A stretch of DNA of 64,000 nt from Thozetella sp. PMI_491 (GCA_021432635.1 MU270043.1:558001-622000); one strand, 5' to 3'; counted from the stretch's first letter, positions 23,568-36,500 are shown. Notes: generated by a model not told the origin, from the sequence alone. A program made the numbers and translations.

Positions 23568-25686
23568 TGGCATTGATACAGTGTAGGCGTTCCCGGCCCG
23601 CGCGCATGATGCGCCCGTCTGGCTGTCCTCCTTTGCTGGGTAGTACATAGGTGCCGTTGTAACAACATGTTGAATCCCCGTACCCTTCTCCTCTTCCACC
23701 GCTCTTTCCCCCCTTCACCGCGACTGTAAGTCTCCGGCAGCTGCACAACTTTCATGAAGGCCGGTATCCGAGAACGGAAGCGCCGCAGTCATCCAGCAGG
23801 CTTATGTATGTAGGATGTACTGTATGTACCTAGGATGGGACGATGGCGCTGTGCCAGGCTTGGCGCCAACCGGAAGGGTTCTTCATAAGCCATGGGTCAC
23901 AGCACTTTTTCTTGGTAAGCCATAGCACTCGGCAGCTGCATTGTCTACTATGTAGCCATCAGGACCGCCAAGCAGCGGCCGGACCAATTTTATTTGGCGA
24001 CATTGTACTCCGTTCTGTAAGCCTTCGTATTTTGTGATTATTCTTATTTTTTCGGCTCTCGCAGCTGTCTGCTTTCCCGACCAAAAGAGAGAAAGGATCC
24101 CCAGCAAAGGGGCTGTGTCGCTCCTACCCTGGGCTCCGGCTTCCCCACATGAGGCTCCAAGGGGTGCGCCTCCTACGGCAAGAAATCCGAACCGAGAAAG
24201 GGTGCCCGCCTGCCCAGAGATAAGAAATGGAGAAAATAGAGCCAGACAAAACCCTACATGTTTCTCCTCCAGGGCCACCCCCAGATCTTCCTGGGCGTCT
24301 CTCCCCGCCGCGATCACCGCCATAACGCACCGTGTTCTATGCACGCCACCATCAATCCTCAGCCCGTCTCAGCAGCAGCCCGTCTATTTGCGACCCAATC
24401 CCCTCTCCTTCGTGGGGGGCTCAAGGGGTAGAACCAGGCGGCCCGCCAAGAGATGCTCGACACCCGTCTTGCAGCAGGACCAACTCCCAGGCTCCCCACG
24501 CTGGTTCCATTCACTGCTTCATTCACTGCCCCAGTCACTTGGGCGACCTCCACTTTCGCTCTTACTTTGTACTTGTGGTAGGTGTACTGAGTATGTGGGC
24601 AAGGCAGGCCACTGCTGGTGCCTTGATGGTACCCATGTGGCCATGATACAGGCCCAGGCTAGTGCTGACACATAGTCGCTGGGCGTACCTCTTTGGTAGG
24701 GTCTCGGATCAGGCCTAGGCTAGTGCCCCAATCTGGTTCTAAAAGGCCCCATTGTGGCACGGAGGAATCCCGAGCTAGGTACTGTACGTTAGCAAGGTAG
24801 GATGGGTCGTGACTGCCGTGGCCGTGCAAAATCCAACCGTGATTGTTGGCCGCATGGAGCAAGGGGGTTGATCAAGGTACCTTAGATGTTAGGTGCCTGT
24901 TTTGTAGCGGAGGGGGGGGCTGACTCGAAACGAGCGGCTACGGCTCAGCAACATGTACAGGACCTAGGCAGTATGTTTGTAAATTTCCTACCTGTGCACA
25001 GTATTGATTCCCTGCAGGAAAGAGAGAAAAAAAAAAAAAAAAAAAAAGAGGGGGTTAGGGGGGGAGGCGAGGATAGCTGGCAATGCATCCCATGCAGCTC
25101 ATGAGCCCAGTGCACCATCGCTCTCTGGTCGCTCTCCCATCATCGGCCCAATCTGACAGGATTTCAGTGCCATGAGCCATGAGCACCCTTCAGTGGAGGG
25201 GTCTACCTGCAGCCAGGGGCTACAGGGCTGCGGTGTGCGGCGGCCGCTTCTTGGCACTTGGCATCCCGCTGACCTATGCCGTGCTGGGACGAAGAAGGGT
25301 GGAGAGGCCTGGTTGTCTAGGCCTTAGAGACCAGGCTAGGAGCTCTTCGGCGGCGCGGCCTGTAGCCACTGATTTCAGCTTCAGCCTCAGCTCTGACGCC
25401 GTTTTCTTATTTCCTTTTCCAGTACTCCCCTTCGTTTCTTTCCTTTTTTTTCTTTCCCTTCTTGTTATGTACGCCATCTTCTTCCCATCCCCAGATCCCG
25501 ATCGAATCTGTGATTCTCGCCCCTCGCCTATCGCTCTTGTCTCTCGGCTGAGTGTGCCGGCAAGCTGCAGAATTCCCGCGACGAGAGCACCTGCGGGCCG
25601 ATCCCCGCCTACCGGCCGTTAGACCTTCCAAGCCATTCCCAGCCTTGCGGGATCGGCACCGACTGCTCGCAGAGCGCGCGGCGAGG
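23568..25686. other. 2.1 kb spacer between HRQ1 and the cation exchanger
   Basis: No supportable gene. It contains a GGTACC hexamer at 24876-24881 and a 21-base A run at 25027-25047. The last few hundred bases are C/T-rich and look like the promoter and leader of the exchanger gene. Confidence 0.5.
25027..25047. repeat. A21 homopolymer
   Basis: An uninterrupted run of 21 A follows GAGAG and precedes a G-rich stretch. There is no AATAAA just upstream, so a retroposed tail is less likely than simple slippage expansion. Confidence 0.8.
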
Positions 25687-27372
25687 ATGGCATCCGCACC
25701 ACAGCAGACGCCGCCAAGGGACGATCCGCCCGTCGCCGTGTCGACAGCCACGACCATGACAGGCACCCTCGCGCCCACCACGGTCGAGAAGCGCGTCTCT
25801 TTCCACAGTGCCCGGGTGCCCAGCGAGGAGGAGCAGCCGCCTGCGTTCGTCCGCGATGGTGCCCCAACCGACCCGGACCAGTCCGCCTTCACCCACCTCA
25901 AGTTCCGCCGCTCCAAGACGACCCCCTTGATCCGCCAGGCTGGCGAAAGCGGCCGCAATGGCTTCCATTTCCGCCACTTCTTCCGCATCACCTTCAAGTC
26001 CTCTAACCCGGTCTCCCGCGCCGTCAATGTCTTATGGCCCCTAGTGCCCGCTGCTATCGCCGTGCGATATGCGATGCCCACAGAGTCCCTCATCATCTTC
26101 ATCATATCCTACTTGGCCATGGTCCCCTGCGCCAACATGATCGGCTTCGCCGCCCAGGAAATGGCGAGAAAGGCGCCCCACGTGTTTGGCGTACTAACCG
26201 AGACGACGTGAGTTTTTATTCCCAGGGGTGCTTGGCTAAACGGTTGCCCCTCATTGGCTCCAGTTTACGACGCGGGGCGGCTGATATGACCACAACAGGC
26301 TCGGCTCACTAGTCGAGATCATCCTCTTCATGGTGCTGCTCACGAGAAAGGAGGAAGAGACGGTTGATTACCTCCAGGTCATCCAGGCCGCCATTCTCGG
26401 CTCGGTCTTGGCAACCATGCTGCTGTGCCTGGGACTCTGCTTCATCGCCGGCGGCTTGAGGCGGGAGGAATCGAGTTTTAGTGAAGCAGTCAGCGAGGCC
26501 GGTAGCGGCTTGCTGTTAACAGCGTTAGAACCCCCATCCCCTTCTCGGCCCTAGGCCTTAGTGGTGGCCTTATTATTCGGGTGCATTCTTAGTACATGGT
26601 CAACTAACCCCGTGGCAGCGGCTTTGGCCTCGCGATTCCCACCGTCTTCGAACATTCCCTCAAGGGCGTTGTGGCGGCCGGGGACTTACAGCAGAAAACT
26701 GTGGATATCTCCCGCAGCACAGCTATCCTGCTCATCATTGCCTACCTGATATTTATTTGGTTCCAGGCGCGGACGCACCATGGCATATACGACGCCGTCT
26801 TCGAGGAGGACGACAACCTAAACCGTCACAACGAGAATGATCGTTTGACCTTCACCGAGTGCGTGCTCGCGCTGGCCATTTCCATCACGCTCGTGAGCGT
26901 CATCGCTATAGCCCTCGTCGACCAGATTCCCGAGATGGTCCACTCGCACAACATCTCAGATGCCTTCATGGGTCTGATCCTCATACCACTAGTCGAGAAG
27001 GCTGCCGAGCACTTGAGCGCTATCGACGAGGCTTATGACAACCAAATGAACTTTGCGCTTTCGCATGTGCTTGGCGCGACCCTCCAGACGGCCCTGTTCA
27101 ACGGCCCGCTCGCCGTGATCGTCGGCTGGGGCCTGAAGAAGGACATGAGCCTTAGCTTCGAGATCTTCGACCTGGCGGTGCTGATCCTGGCAATCATCAC
27201 TGTGGGGAACTTCCTAAGGGACCAGAAGTCGAACTATTTGGAGGGCTCTCTATGCGTGATCGTCTACGTCGCCATTGCGGTCGCCGCTTTCTACTACCCA
27301 AATCCCGTGGTTGAGAATGGGCGTGTGGTGGATCCGTCAGCGAACGAGACGGTATCGAGCGGGGGACACTAA
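25687..27372 (+). CDS. Vacuolar-type Ca2+/H+ exchanger (CAX) homolog, divergent
   Basis: The protein belongs to the cation/proton antiporter (CAX, Vcx1-like) family that moves Ca2+ or similar ions into the vacuole. Three exons, 25687-26207, 26299-26523 and 26619-27372, give 499 residues. A hydrophilic N-terminus of about 110 residues precedes around eleven hydrophobic segments. The first alpha-repeat reads ETTLGSLVEIILFMV (acidic residue 180) and the second IPLVEKAAEHLSA (acidic residues 375 and 379). In typical CAX proteins both repeats carry Gly-Asn-Ala before the acidic residue; here both are changed. EAVSEAGSGLLLTAGFGLAIP bridges intron 2. That intron uses a weak donor, GTTAGA, but frame and family sequence support it. 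A changed ion preference is possible and is inference. The gene is convergent with the Yip4-like gene. Confidence 0.88.
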
Positions 27373-28035
27373 CGAAGTTTATGACAACAATTTTATTACC
27401 ACTTATAACGGTTATGGGCTGGGTTCACTCCGGGTCTGGAAGTTGCGGGCTATATTTGGCGATCAGGTCCCAGGATAAAAATGCTGCGTATAGAGACGAA
27501 AGGGACGAAGCAGTTTGTACATTGCACTGGCCCCCACCCATGTGGGCAGATGGCCAACGAGGAGCCACGCTCTCTGTGCCATTTCTTGCCTTGCTTATAG
27601 AAAGCACATTTAATACATGCGCGGCTATTCGATCGTGATATATGTATGACCAACTAGCAAATGTCGCCCGCTTGTTCAAAGGCTAATCACAACATTCGGC
27701 GAGGCGCTCAAGTGGGATCTAAACGTCTCGGAACAGTTATAAGCGCCACACATAAGTTTATCAAAAACATTACGTAGCATATCAGGTCGCGTCTTCCAAC
27801 ATCCCTATTTGTGAGGGAGAATCTCGATCCATTGGCGACTCTGCGCCGCCCTAGCTGCTACCCGGTACAAGATGGATATCTAGAAATACAATTTCTCAGC
27901 CCGGAGATTCTACGCCGTGCATGCAAACCTACGCGCTCCGCTCGTTCTGGCCAAGGGGGGGCCGCTCTCCATAACCCCATTGCTCTGTTCTGGTCCCTTG
28001 TCTGAGTCTTCGGGGCCTTGCTGCGTGCCGTCCGT
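27373..28035. other. Convergent 3' spacer, exchanger and Yip4-like gene
   Basis: The 663 bp gap between two facing stop codons is somewhat AT-richer than the coding regions. It should hold both 3' untranslated regions. No gene is seen. Confidence 0.55.
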
Positions 28036-29089
28036 TCAGCTGATGAAGCACAAGCATCCCAGACCGAGGTAGAACACAAAGAGCGGGTACACTGCCAGGC
28101 CAACCCGGTTCTTCACCACGCCGCTGCCGCCAAGAATGCTGACGCCGGCGGCAAGCGACCAGCCGACTAGTACGAGGTACACCGGCACCCGAGCGATGGT
28201 AGGGATGCGCACCGCTGAGAGCAGCGCCGCGATAACCAGCGGGAAGAGAGTGTAGCCAATGATGCACACGCTCTGGGCGAACGAGCTACAGGCAGGGTTT
28301 TAGTGCACCGCAAAAGAGAAACGGCGCGAGGGAGGCGAAACAACTCACATAGTACCGCCCAGCAGCTTGATCTGCAAGGTCACGACGGCCTCTCCGATCC
28401 ATACCATGGCAAACACCCCGCTGAAAACGATATCTCTCTGCTCGGCCCGTGCATTGAAACTTAGGAGCATGCTGAGCAGTAGACAGAAGATGAGCGGGCC
28501 CCACAGATCCCAGTCTCGCAGGCCGGGCGTCATATTGTTCTGGTTCAGCAGTGCCTCCGTGTCCATGACCCGGCCGGCGAGGCCGGCGAGCTCGTCCCGG
28601 GCGCCTGACAGGCCGGCGCCGCGCAGGTTGGCGTAGGCACCGCGCAGGCCATCCTCATGGTCGAACATGGTGCCGCCGAACAGGTAGCGCGGATACAGCA
28701 CTTCGCGCATCTTGCTCCACACCGCCAGCAGGTCGCGCCGCAGCGTCTCCCAAACGGTCTCGTCGATGGTGTTGGTCGGGGCGCGGCGGTCCTCACCGGG
28801 GATGCGCGACGTCCACGACGACGAGTTAAGCGGTTGCGAGGACGATCCAATGTTTCCGGTCAGGGGCTGACGTGCCGAGTCCCGGAGGGGATCGTCAAAG
28901 TCGTTGAGATCGGCTAGATGGAGGTGCGGCCGTTAGCTGCCAGCTGCGTCCGCTCGATGGCGCCGCCATCCATCATAATGCACGGTGCCAGTGGGCACAG
29001 TCTTTTCTAGCAAACTCACCATCATCCGGATCTATCAAGTCGTCTTCGTCCTCCACTGCGGGGTTGTGATAGTGACTGCTCGAGGCCAT
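28036..29089 (-). CDS. YIP4: Yip1-domain Golgi protein, Yip4/YIPF6-like
   Basis: Yip1-family proteins are integral membrane partners of Rab GTPases in ER-Golgi and Golgi traffic. Three exons, 29089-29020, 28913-28349 and 28285-28036, give 294 residues. The first exon encodes MASSSHYHNPAVEDEDD and more acidic residues. A hydrophilic cytosolic half ends with LRDWDLWGPLIFC, the hallmark entry to the Yip1 domain. Five hydrophobic segments follow, including SFNARAEQRDIVFSGVF, the join LLGGTISFAQSVCIIGY across intron 2, and a very C-terminal segment. WDLWGP together with KLLGG and SVC-x-x-GY points to the YIPF6/Yip4 subgroup rather than Yip1 or Yif1. The leader contains a GCCT tetranucleotide array close to the start. 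Confidence 0.9.
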
Positions 29090-29093
29090 CTTC

Positions 29094-29125
29094 GCCTGCC
29101 TGCCTGCCTGCCTGCCTTCCTGCCT
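29094..29125. repeat. GCCT tetranucleotide repeat in the YIP4 leader
   Basis: Six consecutive GCCT units (29094-29117), then TCCT and a further GCCT, start five bases upstream of the YIP4 initiation codon. On the coding strand the array reads AGGC. Confidence 0.85.
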
Positions 29126-30547
29126 AGTCCGGCTTTCTAGTCAATGCTCGCCTTTGGGCGTTTGCACGGTTGAGTCTTGTGTCGGCGCAATTGGCGTTGC
29201 GGAACAGAACGAGCTTCCCTTCGGAGGGCGCGTGCGAGTGAGACTCTGGGTGGGCGGTGGAAGGCGTGTTTGCCGTCGAGATTTGGAGGTACGTTGCGTG
29301 GCGTTTACGAGACTGAGCAGCCAGGATGCGACCTCACACGGTTTCCTCAAGTTTCGAGGCGCGGGTTTACGTCGACAATTTGGCTGAGGTGGTCCAAGCT
29401 CCTTCCCTAGTACGCAACATATGGGGCACTCTGAGCCAATGGCCACGCACGTCTCACCTACTGTAGTACTGTACTTGTACTATGGGATGAGCATGGAGCG
29501 ACTGATTGGCAACAATCGGAAGAATTCTAAGGGAGAGAAGCCGCAAGAGCATTCCAACCCTCTTTCCGCCCCAGCACCTCCGGGACCGTCACACAAGGCC
29601 GACAAGCATATCGCATTCGTCTACTATCATGGTGTCACCCGTCGATTCTACATTTCAGTGATACTTACTGAACGAGGAAACTCTTGCGACTGTCCAGCCC
29701 CGCGGCATCCATTGGTTACCGAGTTGGAAGTAGATACTTCCGACACGGGTTGAGTTAATGCCGTGACAGTCAGCAGGCGAGAAGGTTGTGTGACGGCCAA
29801 GTTGTGGCTCATAGTATTGATGATATATATATATATATGCATTTACTGGAAGATACATGGATAATGCAGAAGGGCAGATCAGCCCGCAGCGCGGTCGAGT
29901 AACGGCCCGGCGCTTGAAGTGAACAAAGAATCGGTGAATAAATCCATAAACCATGGGTATCTCGCTAGAACGGTGCACTTTCACAACATATCCCAGTCAG
30001 TTCCAGCATGGGATTAAATATCGCTCCTCCAATGGCTGGTCCTCTATTTATTCCCTTTCCAGAAGCGCCCACCATCTGTAGTCGACTCTCTAGGTCGCCT
30101 TGGCCGTTCTGTAGTTTTCCGGCCATGTACCAGCGCCGTCTTGCCTGCCTCCCTGTTCGCCTGAGCATCTCTCCAGGTACTGTGGACGGACCTCCATTTT
30201 CACCCAAAATAATTCGACAGATACCGCCCAGTTGTTCGTTTGGGTTAGCGCCAATACGTAGGGGAATGCGGTGCAGGTAGCATGCACTTTGATGTCATCT
30301 TTGTCCCATTGATGTCATGATGGTGAGATGCGAGAACGCCAAAATCAATAATGGACGCCTAATAGCAATGCAGTGGGGAGAGCGTATCGGCGGCATGCTC
30401 GTCGCCTGAACGCCCGGACGTCCAATAACTCCGGTTGATGGTGGTCCCAAACGTACCAGTTTGGTGGCCACTTTAAATGCACCATGCAGGTGTGATTTCG
30501 TTAGTGTACAATATGTAGCGTGAATGATGCTGAGACTCCGGATACTG
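29126..30547. other. Spacer between YIP4 and the PAS-protein gene
   Basis: YIP4 points away from this spacer, so it carries the YIP4 promoter and the PAS gene's 3' region. An (AT)8 microsatellite lies at 29823-29838. No supportable gene is present. Confidence 0.5.
29823..29838. repeat. (AT)8 microsatellite
   Basis: Eight uninterrupted AT units are visible between TG and GCAT. Confidence 0.9.
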
Positions 30548-32653
30548 TCATGGCCAGCCGTATCGCAGATGATCCGGTGAGCCGCCGGGGGTCGGCGCCT
30601 GCGATGTCGGCATCACGTGCCAGGTGTCATTTAACTGAGACGAGGCCTCTGGCCAGGTCTCTTGCGAAAGCCCGTCGAAACTCGGGTGAACTTGGCTGCT
30701 GTTGCCTGTCGACGGTTGCACCGGCGACTGCTGCGGGCTTTGCCGGCGCTCATAGTGACGCTGGGGAGCAGGAGCGAAGTAGCTCGGAGAAGGATGGCTC
30801 GGCTGGTACTGGCTGTGGGAGCTAAAGGATGGCCCTGCCTGGTTCCACGATGAAGCCTGGTGCGAGCGCCTGCGGTAGGAATAACCCTCGAGCGACGACC
30901 GCCGGGATAGGCGCTGAGAATTGAGAACAGAACCACGCGGGGATGTCTCGACTGGAGAGTATGAGTTGTGGCCAGTCCGGAGCGCCCCAAAGGGCAGGCC
31001 AGTTGGTGCCAGCCCCTTGCCCTGGTCCTCCGGCTGTTCCCACCTCGACGCCTCCAGGCTTTCTGGGGCCCTAGCAGCTGGGTCCCAGATCGGAAGCCCA
31101 TCAGCAGGCTGCGACCCCCCGCCCGGGAGCCCACGGCTGTAGTTCGCGAGATTGCCGTTGATGCCAGTTAGAGCCCACGCGAAGACAGCCACGTCGCGGA
31201 TGGATCGCATGAGCTGGTCCAGTGGTGGGCCGCCCGCCGCCTTCACGCACTCGCGAAGCGGCATGTACTGGGGCAAGAGCGGGGGTCGGAACGTGTAGAG
31301 AAGCTCTGGGGGGAAGTATGGTTCGATTGGCTGCTGGCCCCACGGCGCCGCAAAAAGCCCATTTTCGAAATTGAATGGAGGAGGGAGGGGAGGGTGCGCG
31401 ACAGGAATAGGAGGCCGCGCCTTGCGAAGAACGACGACGAGGCCATCTGAGGTACACGAAACGACTGCCTCGAGCTCAAACGATGGGGCTGATTCGGTCC
31501 GAGTCATCATGTCCTCTCTATTCCTCCGGCTCGGGGAGGATGGTTGGCCGGATAATGGGTTCGATAGCGGGCCCTCTTCTTCCTCCACCTTGATAGAGAT
31601 ATCATTCTCGTCAACCTCCATCTTCGGAGTCGTCTGCGGGTTGCCGTCTGTGTCGCTGAGGCCGTCGCAGGGTATGTTTTCGTCATCGTCGTCTTCGCTT
31701 TGATCCTCGTCCCCTGTCCGCGGGTCACGGTACCAAAAGCGGAGGTAGGCAATCGATTCATTCGCTTTGGCGCTCTCGAGGCACTGGATGGCATCTTGAA
31801 GGCAGTTCTCTTGTATGCACTCATAAAAGGCCTTGTCCTTAATCTCGTCCGGGCGTAGGCCCAGGATGGAGGTCACGGCATTGGTGGCGAACATGATGCT
31901 CAAGTTCCTGGTAAAACGGTTCAAGATCAAAGCGGCTCGTGGTTCGCGCTCCATGGGCGGCATCTTGAACTTGGGGGAGAGGTGCTCCAGCATGTGGTAC
32001 CGAGGATCCCTGGGCGAGCTCGAGAAGATCCGTCGGATCTGTGGCGCCTCCAATGCTCGTCCTACGAAAACATGTCAGTCTGCGGGCCGAACCTGGGGGG
32101 ACACAGGAGACCAAGCCGATAGCTACGTTGCACTTACTTGAGCTCTTCTCCCCATGCTGGTAGATACTGGTAGAAGCCACCAGTACGTCGTGGACAACCG
32201 TGAAGCAGCATTCGCAATTCACCCATCGGCCATCCTTGGACAGAATACGTGCATAGTGCAAGACCGCAGCTTTGTCTAGCAGCACTCCTCGACTATGCAC
32301 GGACCGGGCAAAAGGCACTTCGTCCGGGTGGAAGTAATCAAAGCATGACTTGCCCTGGACCTCGTCCGGCGTGTAGCCGAGAATATCGAAGATAGATTCT
32401 GACGCAAACAAGACGTTGGCGTCGGGTGCGAGGTCTGGGTGGGAACGGGAGTTAGTGTTGCTCGCACTAGGTGGCCAACCCGAGAGATAGGCACGACAGA
32501 TAACCAGGCCAGTGGCCTCCGCCGACGTAAAAGACCTATATCTCTCTGACGATCGATGGTTCCTCGTCATGCCTAACAGGACAATGGCAGGAGAAAACTT
32601 GATAAGGAAAACTCACTGTGTATGGTCATAAAAGTCTGGTCTCTTGGATCCAT
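30548..32653 (-). CDS. Two-PAS-domain protein, putative signalling or transcription cofactor
   Basis: Three exons, 32653-32617, 32434-32138 and 32061-30548, give 615 residues. The start MDPRDQTFMTIH joins NLAPDANVLFASES across intron 1, restoring a full PAS fold. PAS 1 (about residues 10-115) has SIFDILGYTPDEVQGKSCF and a conserved FHPDE. PAS 2 (about 150-230) has TRNLSIMFATNAVTSILGL. An acidic insert (SEDDDDENIP) interrupts the region after PAS 2, followed by a return to a PAS-like strand, FELEAVVSCTSDG. The C-terminal 300 residues are rich in Pro, Ser, Gln and Gly and likely disordered. No GATA-type zinc finger, kinase or other output domain is seen. The NCRFLQ flavin-binding cysteine motif of LOV domains is absent, so it is probably not a blue-light receptor. 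The family looks conserved in filamentous ascomycetes; I cannot name a function. Confidence 0.82.
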
Positions 32654-35600
32654 CCTGGCCCTGTTGCGCCAACAAACTGGCGCTAGATGTCTGAGGAGAG
32701 AAGGTTTATAGTTGTGTCGCCATGCGCCGAGGCGGAGAGAGCCTGTTGGGTATCTGCGCTGAGAACCCAGACGACCCCCGGGTCGAGGTCGAATGCGGGA
32801 TGGAATGGCGGGGGAGTGTACGTGTTGAAGTCTGTCCCACGATGAAGGCAGACGGGCGCTCCGTGGAAGACCAGGTAACGGCGCAGTCGCACCTCTTATC
32901 CCCCTCTTAAATCACAGGCTCCACCTGGAGCGTAGCCCACGTAGCAGGCCCTGCTAGATTGTGCTGAGAAAGAGACACGTAGTTTACGAAAGAGGGAGCG
33001 ATGCGAGTTGAGAAAATGCCGGTGGGGGATGGCAAGTTCCGGTTCTTATGTCGTTCGGTGGTCTCCTCGAATTTCCTTGTCTGGGCCTGGACGCGAGGGA
33101 GGACCAAAAAAAAACCCCAGCGCAGCAACAGCGCAAGATTGGGCTCTGCTTCTTGCTTGCCCCGTGGACTCTCCAATGGCGGCTTGCCAGAACCTGGGGA
33201 CGTTCCTCTTTGGGTGCGAGGCTCACTGCTGCTGCTTCTCCCTCGTCCACCATGCGATGGTACGACACAGATCCGGCCGTCACCTCGCCAGGCAATCTAT
33301 CAGAGTCTCACCCGCTCTACCGGCGGCCGGCCCTACAAAAAAATCGACAGCACACCTTGTGCTTGTGCTGGGTGCCAGGCAGAGGTGGTGAGAGGGATTG
33401 GGGCGAAGAGAAAGCGAGTGAGAAAGAAGGTTGGGGGGGAAGGGGCGGGAAGATGCAGGACGGAGCTTGCGGTGAGCCGTCTGCTGAATTTGGCTTGGAG
33501 GGGAGGGTTGAGGGCAGAGGGTGCGGCCACTCTCCTTGTGGCCTTTGTCCTCAGGTCGTGCAAGGGTCGCTAGGAAGGGGATGCCGACAGGAAGGCCCGT
33601 AGTAGTTTGTTTTCAGGGCGTGGTGCAAGAGGCCGGCGGTGGTCGTGTGCGGTGCGACGGCCTTGCGTGCAGGTCTGGTGTGCGCAGGCGGGGCAGAATT
33701 CTGGGAACGGCGGTCCTCCTCGAAAACGGTGACTTGCGAAGCTGCGACGAGCTCGTTGGCGATTGGTATTTGGTTTCCCGTGAGAAAAGGCTCCGCGGTT
33801 TGTGTTGTCGCTTGCTGTGTATCCCGATCAAGCGTTGCTCTCTGGCGGGAGCAGGACGAGAGCGCGTGCGGGAACGAGAGGGAGGCACGAAAATAAGATG
33901 CGCCGAGGTCGAGCCTGTGTCGATTGGACGGGATGGCCGTTCGTGCCCCCGGATTGGTTGCGGATCAAACGACAAGTCTTCCCACTGCTCGCTCTGGAGA
34001 GCAACCAGAGGTCGTGATAAGCGGGAAGGCGATCAAGTGTCAGGGAAGATGCTTGGACGATGCAGCGGGAGCAGCCCATATGATCACCCATCTAGACGAA
34101 CACATCTTTGGAGGGGGTGGAGGGATGCATGTCGTCTTTATTGCACTTAAGCTACGCTTAAGCGTGCTACGGGTAGGTCTCCCACTGGGCTCGTGCTGCA
34201 TGGCCCATGTACAGTACAAGGGCCTAGTACTTGCACTAGTCTGTAGGGCAAACCAGGGCCTGCAGACGCTTCCAGGGTGGTATGCCGGCTATAGCAGCAA
34301 TGGGCTCTCTCTATAGCAGGGGGAGGAGGAAGGGCTGGCGGAACTTGCCTTCTGGCCCCACGATCGACTTTGCCCTCCCGTCTTTCTGCTAGGGGACTTT
34401 CTGCATGGCTCCCAGGGGTGCTCTCTCCTGCCCTCTCCAGCTCGTGTAGTCTTGGTCGAGTACCAAGTTGAGACCATGCCCGGCGAAAGAGGAATCACCA
34501 TGCGAGAGGGCCATGCTACCAGTGGATCCTAAATGGGTCTCGATTTCTAAGTTGGACGGGCAGGGCTCAAACGGCTCCAGGGGTTCGCGTGCGCTGTAGC
34601 AGCGCTCGTTGAGAACTGTGCCGCCGGAATGTGCTTTCGCGGATGGCCAAGACAGCCGAGACGATTTTTCCGGGCACAGGAGGATTGCTCTGCCCAAGAA
34701 CTTTCCCCAGCAAGACTCGTCCTCTCCAAAGTGCTTTCTCCGTGGCTTTTCTTTCTTTCTTTTTCTTCTTTTTTTTGGAAGGTAAGGAAGGGAGGGTTGG
34801 CTTCGTGCGAACTTCAGGTCGGTGTATATCGACAAACGCGTGGCACATGACGGATAGCTCCCCGCCCGCGGCAGTGATGAACATGCCTGCTGAAGCGCGT
34901 TCGCCGGGATGGCGCACTGACAGCAATGTACGTACCATCGTAGCCCGCCTTCTGTCCGGGTATTGAGGACACATTCGGGATGGCTTGCGAGGCAGCTGGC
35001 AGCAGGGTCCTTTCATTGGACTGTGGGCAGGCCACCAGAACTGACGACACCTGTCAAACTTAACCCCCTTGTACGGGCTTTTAGTGTACTCTGAACCCAG
35101 GCCCCTGGGATCTCCTGCCAGGATGCTGGGCACCCCACGCCCCATGTTTTGCAGACCGAGAAAGAGGCCACCACAAACGGCCCGGATGGGTCCGCTAATA
35201 GCCACAAACCAAGCGGCGTTTGCCGGCTGCCTGTACTGCTTCGGCGTCGGAACTAATACTAGTCCTCTGTTGCGTGCTGTGCTTTGGACGCAGGTACGCT
35301 CTGGAGGGCGAATCATTGCGTGCCTGTGGCGGGGACTCCATGTCCTTCGCACGAGACTTCAAGGCTTTCGGAAGTCTTGATTCTGTGGATTTAATTCCCT
35401 GGCGGCCGGGAGCAGCCGCAATGGATACTAGACCGTGAGAAGAGGCTGCTCCCGAAGAAGTTGGCGCAGTATGTGCAGTATGCTGCTGCAGCAAGCACTT
35501 GTTGTACACCAGGTTGGCCGCGGCCGCAACCCTTCTTCACTAAGGCCAAGAATTTCTACGTCGTGCTGAGCGGTGGGTTGCGAGCACTCCCAGGCCGGCA

Positions 35601-36465
35601 GTCCGTGCCGGCATGATACTAAATGCTCCCATGGCAGGCTGCATCGCAAATGTGGTAGCCATCGACCGATCCCGACAACCCGAGTCGCCCTGTACAAAAC
35701 TCCAAGCCAGAGACGTGCGAGGTTGCCCCCCAAGAGACGGTCTAGGGGCTAGAACGAGAGGATGTCTATCTGAAGCGCCCCGAGCAACCCTAGCTTGCGA
35801 GCGAGCAGGGCTGGCGATGACGCCGGCAGCGGCTGAACAATGTGCACTGGAGTAAAGCTTGCGAGATGGGGATCGGGGCCGGCGTAGTAGGCCTTGCCGA
35901 CATGACGTTGTCGTCCTCGATCCAGACGACCTGCAACAGCACCGAGAATCGAGAATGAACCAGAACTCCACTTGACATGGTACTGGTAGGGGTCTGCTGG
36001 GTGTTGCGGTTGCAGGCATGGCACCTTCCCACCGCTGAGCAGCCTAGCCTGCACGTCGGTACTGTAGATGGACCCGCTCGCAAGGCCATGCCTGTTTCGG
36101 AAGCCCAAACCGGGAACGACAAGGGCCCCCTCCTCTTCCTCTCCGCCTACCCCCTTTACCCTGCACTGTCCTTTCTCACCATACCACCTTGACACCAGTG
36201 CAGCCGTCTCCACACAGTTGGCGGTTCGAGACAGCCATTTGCCTGTCTGCTGCGTGGATGGCGGTCTAAATTGCGGCTCGCTGGGGTGCTGCTTTGCTAT
36301 GGGCAAGGGTTCGCTCCATGGTCGACCTGGAGGCGGCCCCTCCGCACTAAAACACACTTAGCGTCTCGAGTGAAAGAACCACGCTAGCCTGGGGAACCAA
36401 CGTTAGCTCCCGCCCCGCTGGCCCCAAGCAAGCCCTCTCTAGTTGTCAACTGTGTCATCCCAAGT

Positions 36466-36500
36466 CGGCGACGACGACTACGACGACGACGACGACGACT
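36466..36500. repeat. GAC trinucleotide array
   Basis: Near-perfect GAC/CGA triplets with one TAC interruption are visible. The array would read as an Asp run in one frame, but no coding context is apparent. Confidence 0.75.

Noticed and set aside
22710-23699. 329-codon minus-strand frame
   Set aside because: Antisense to the C-terminal domain of HRQ1, whose conserved cysteine cluster shows the plus strand is coding.
34567-35352. 261-codon minus-strand frame in the 7.4 kb spacer
   Set aside because: Contains an accidental Lys run from a homopolymer tract, begins at a non-ATG codon or weak context, and shows no family likeness.
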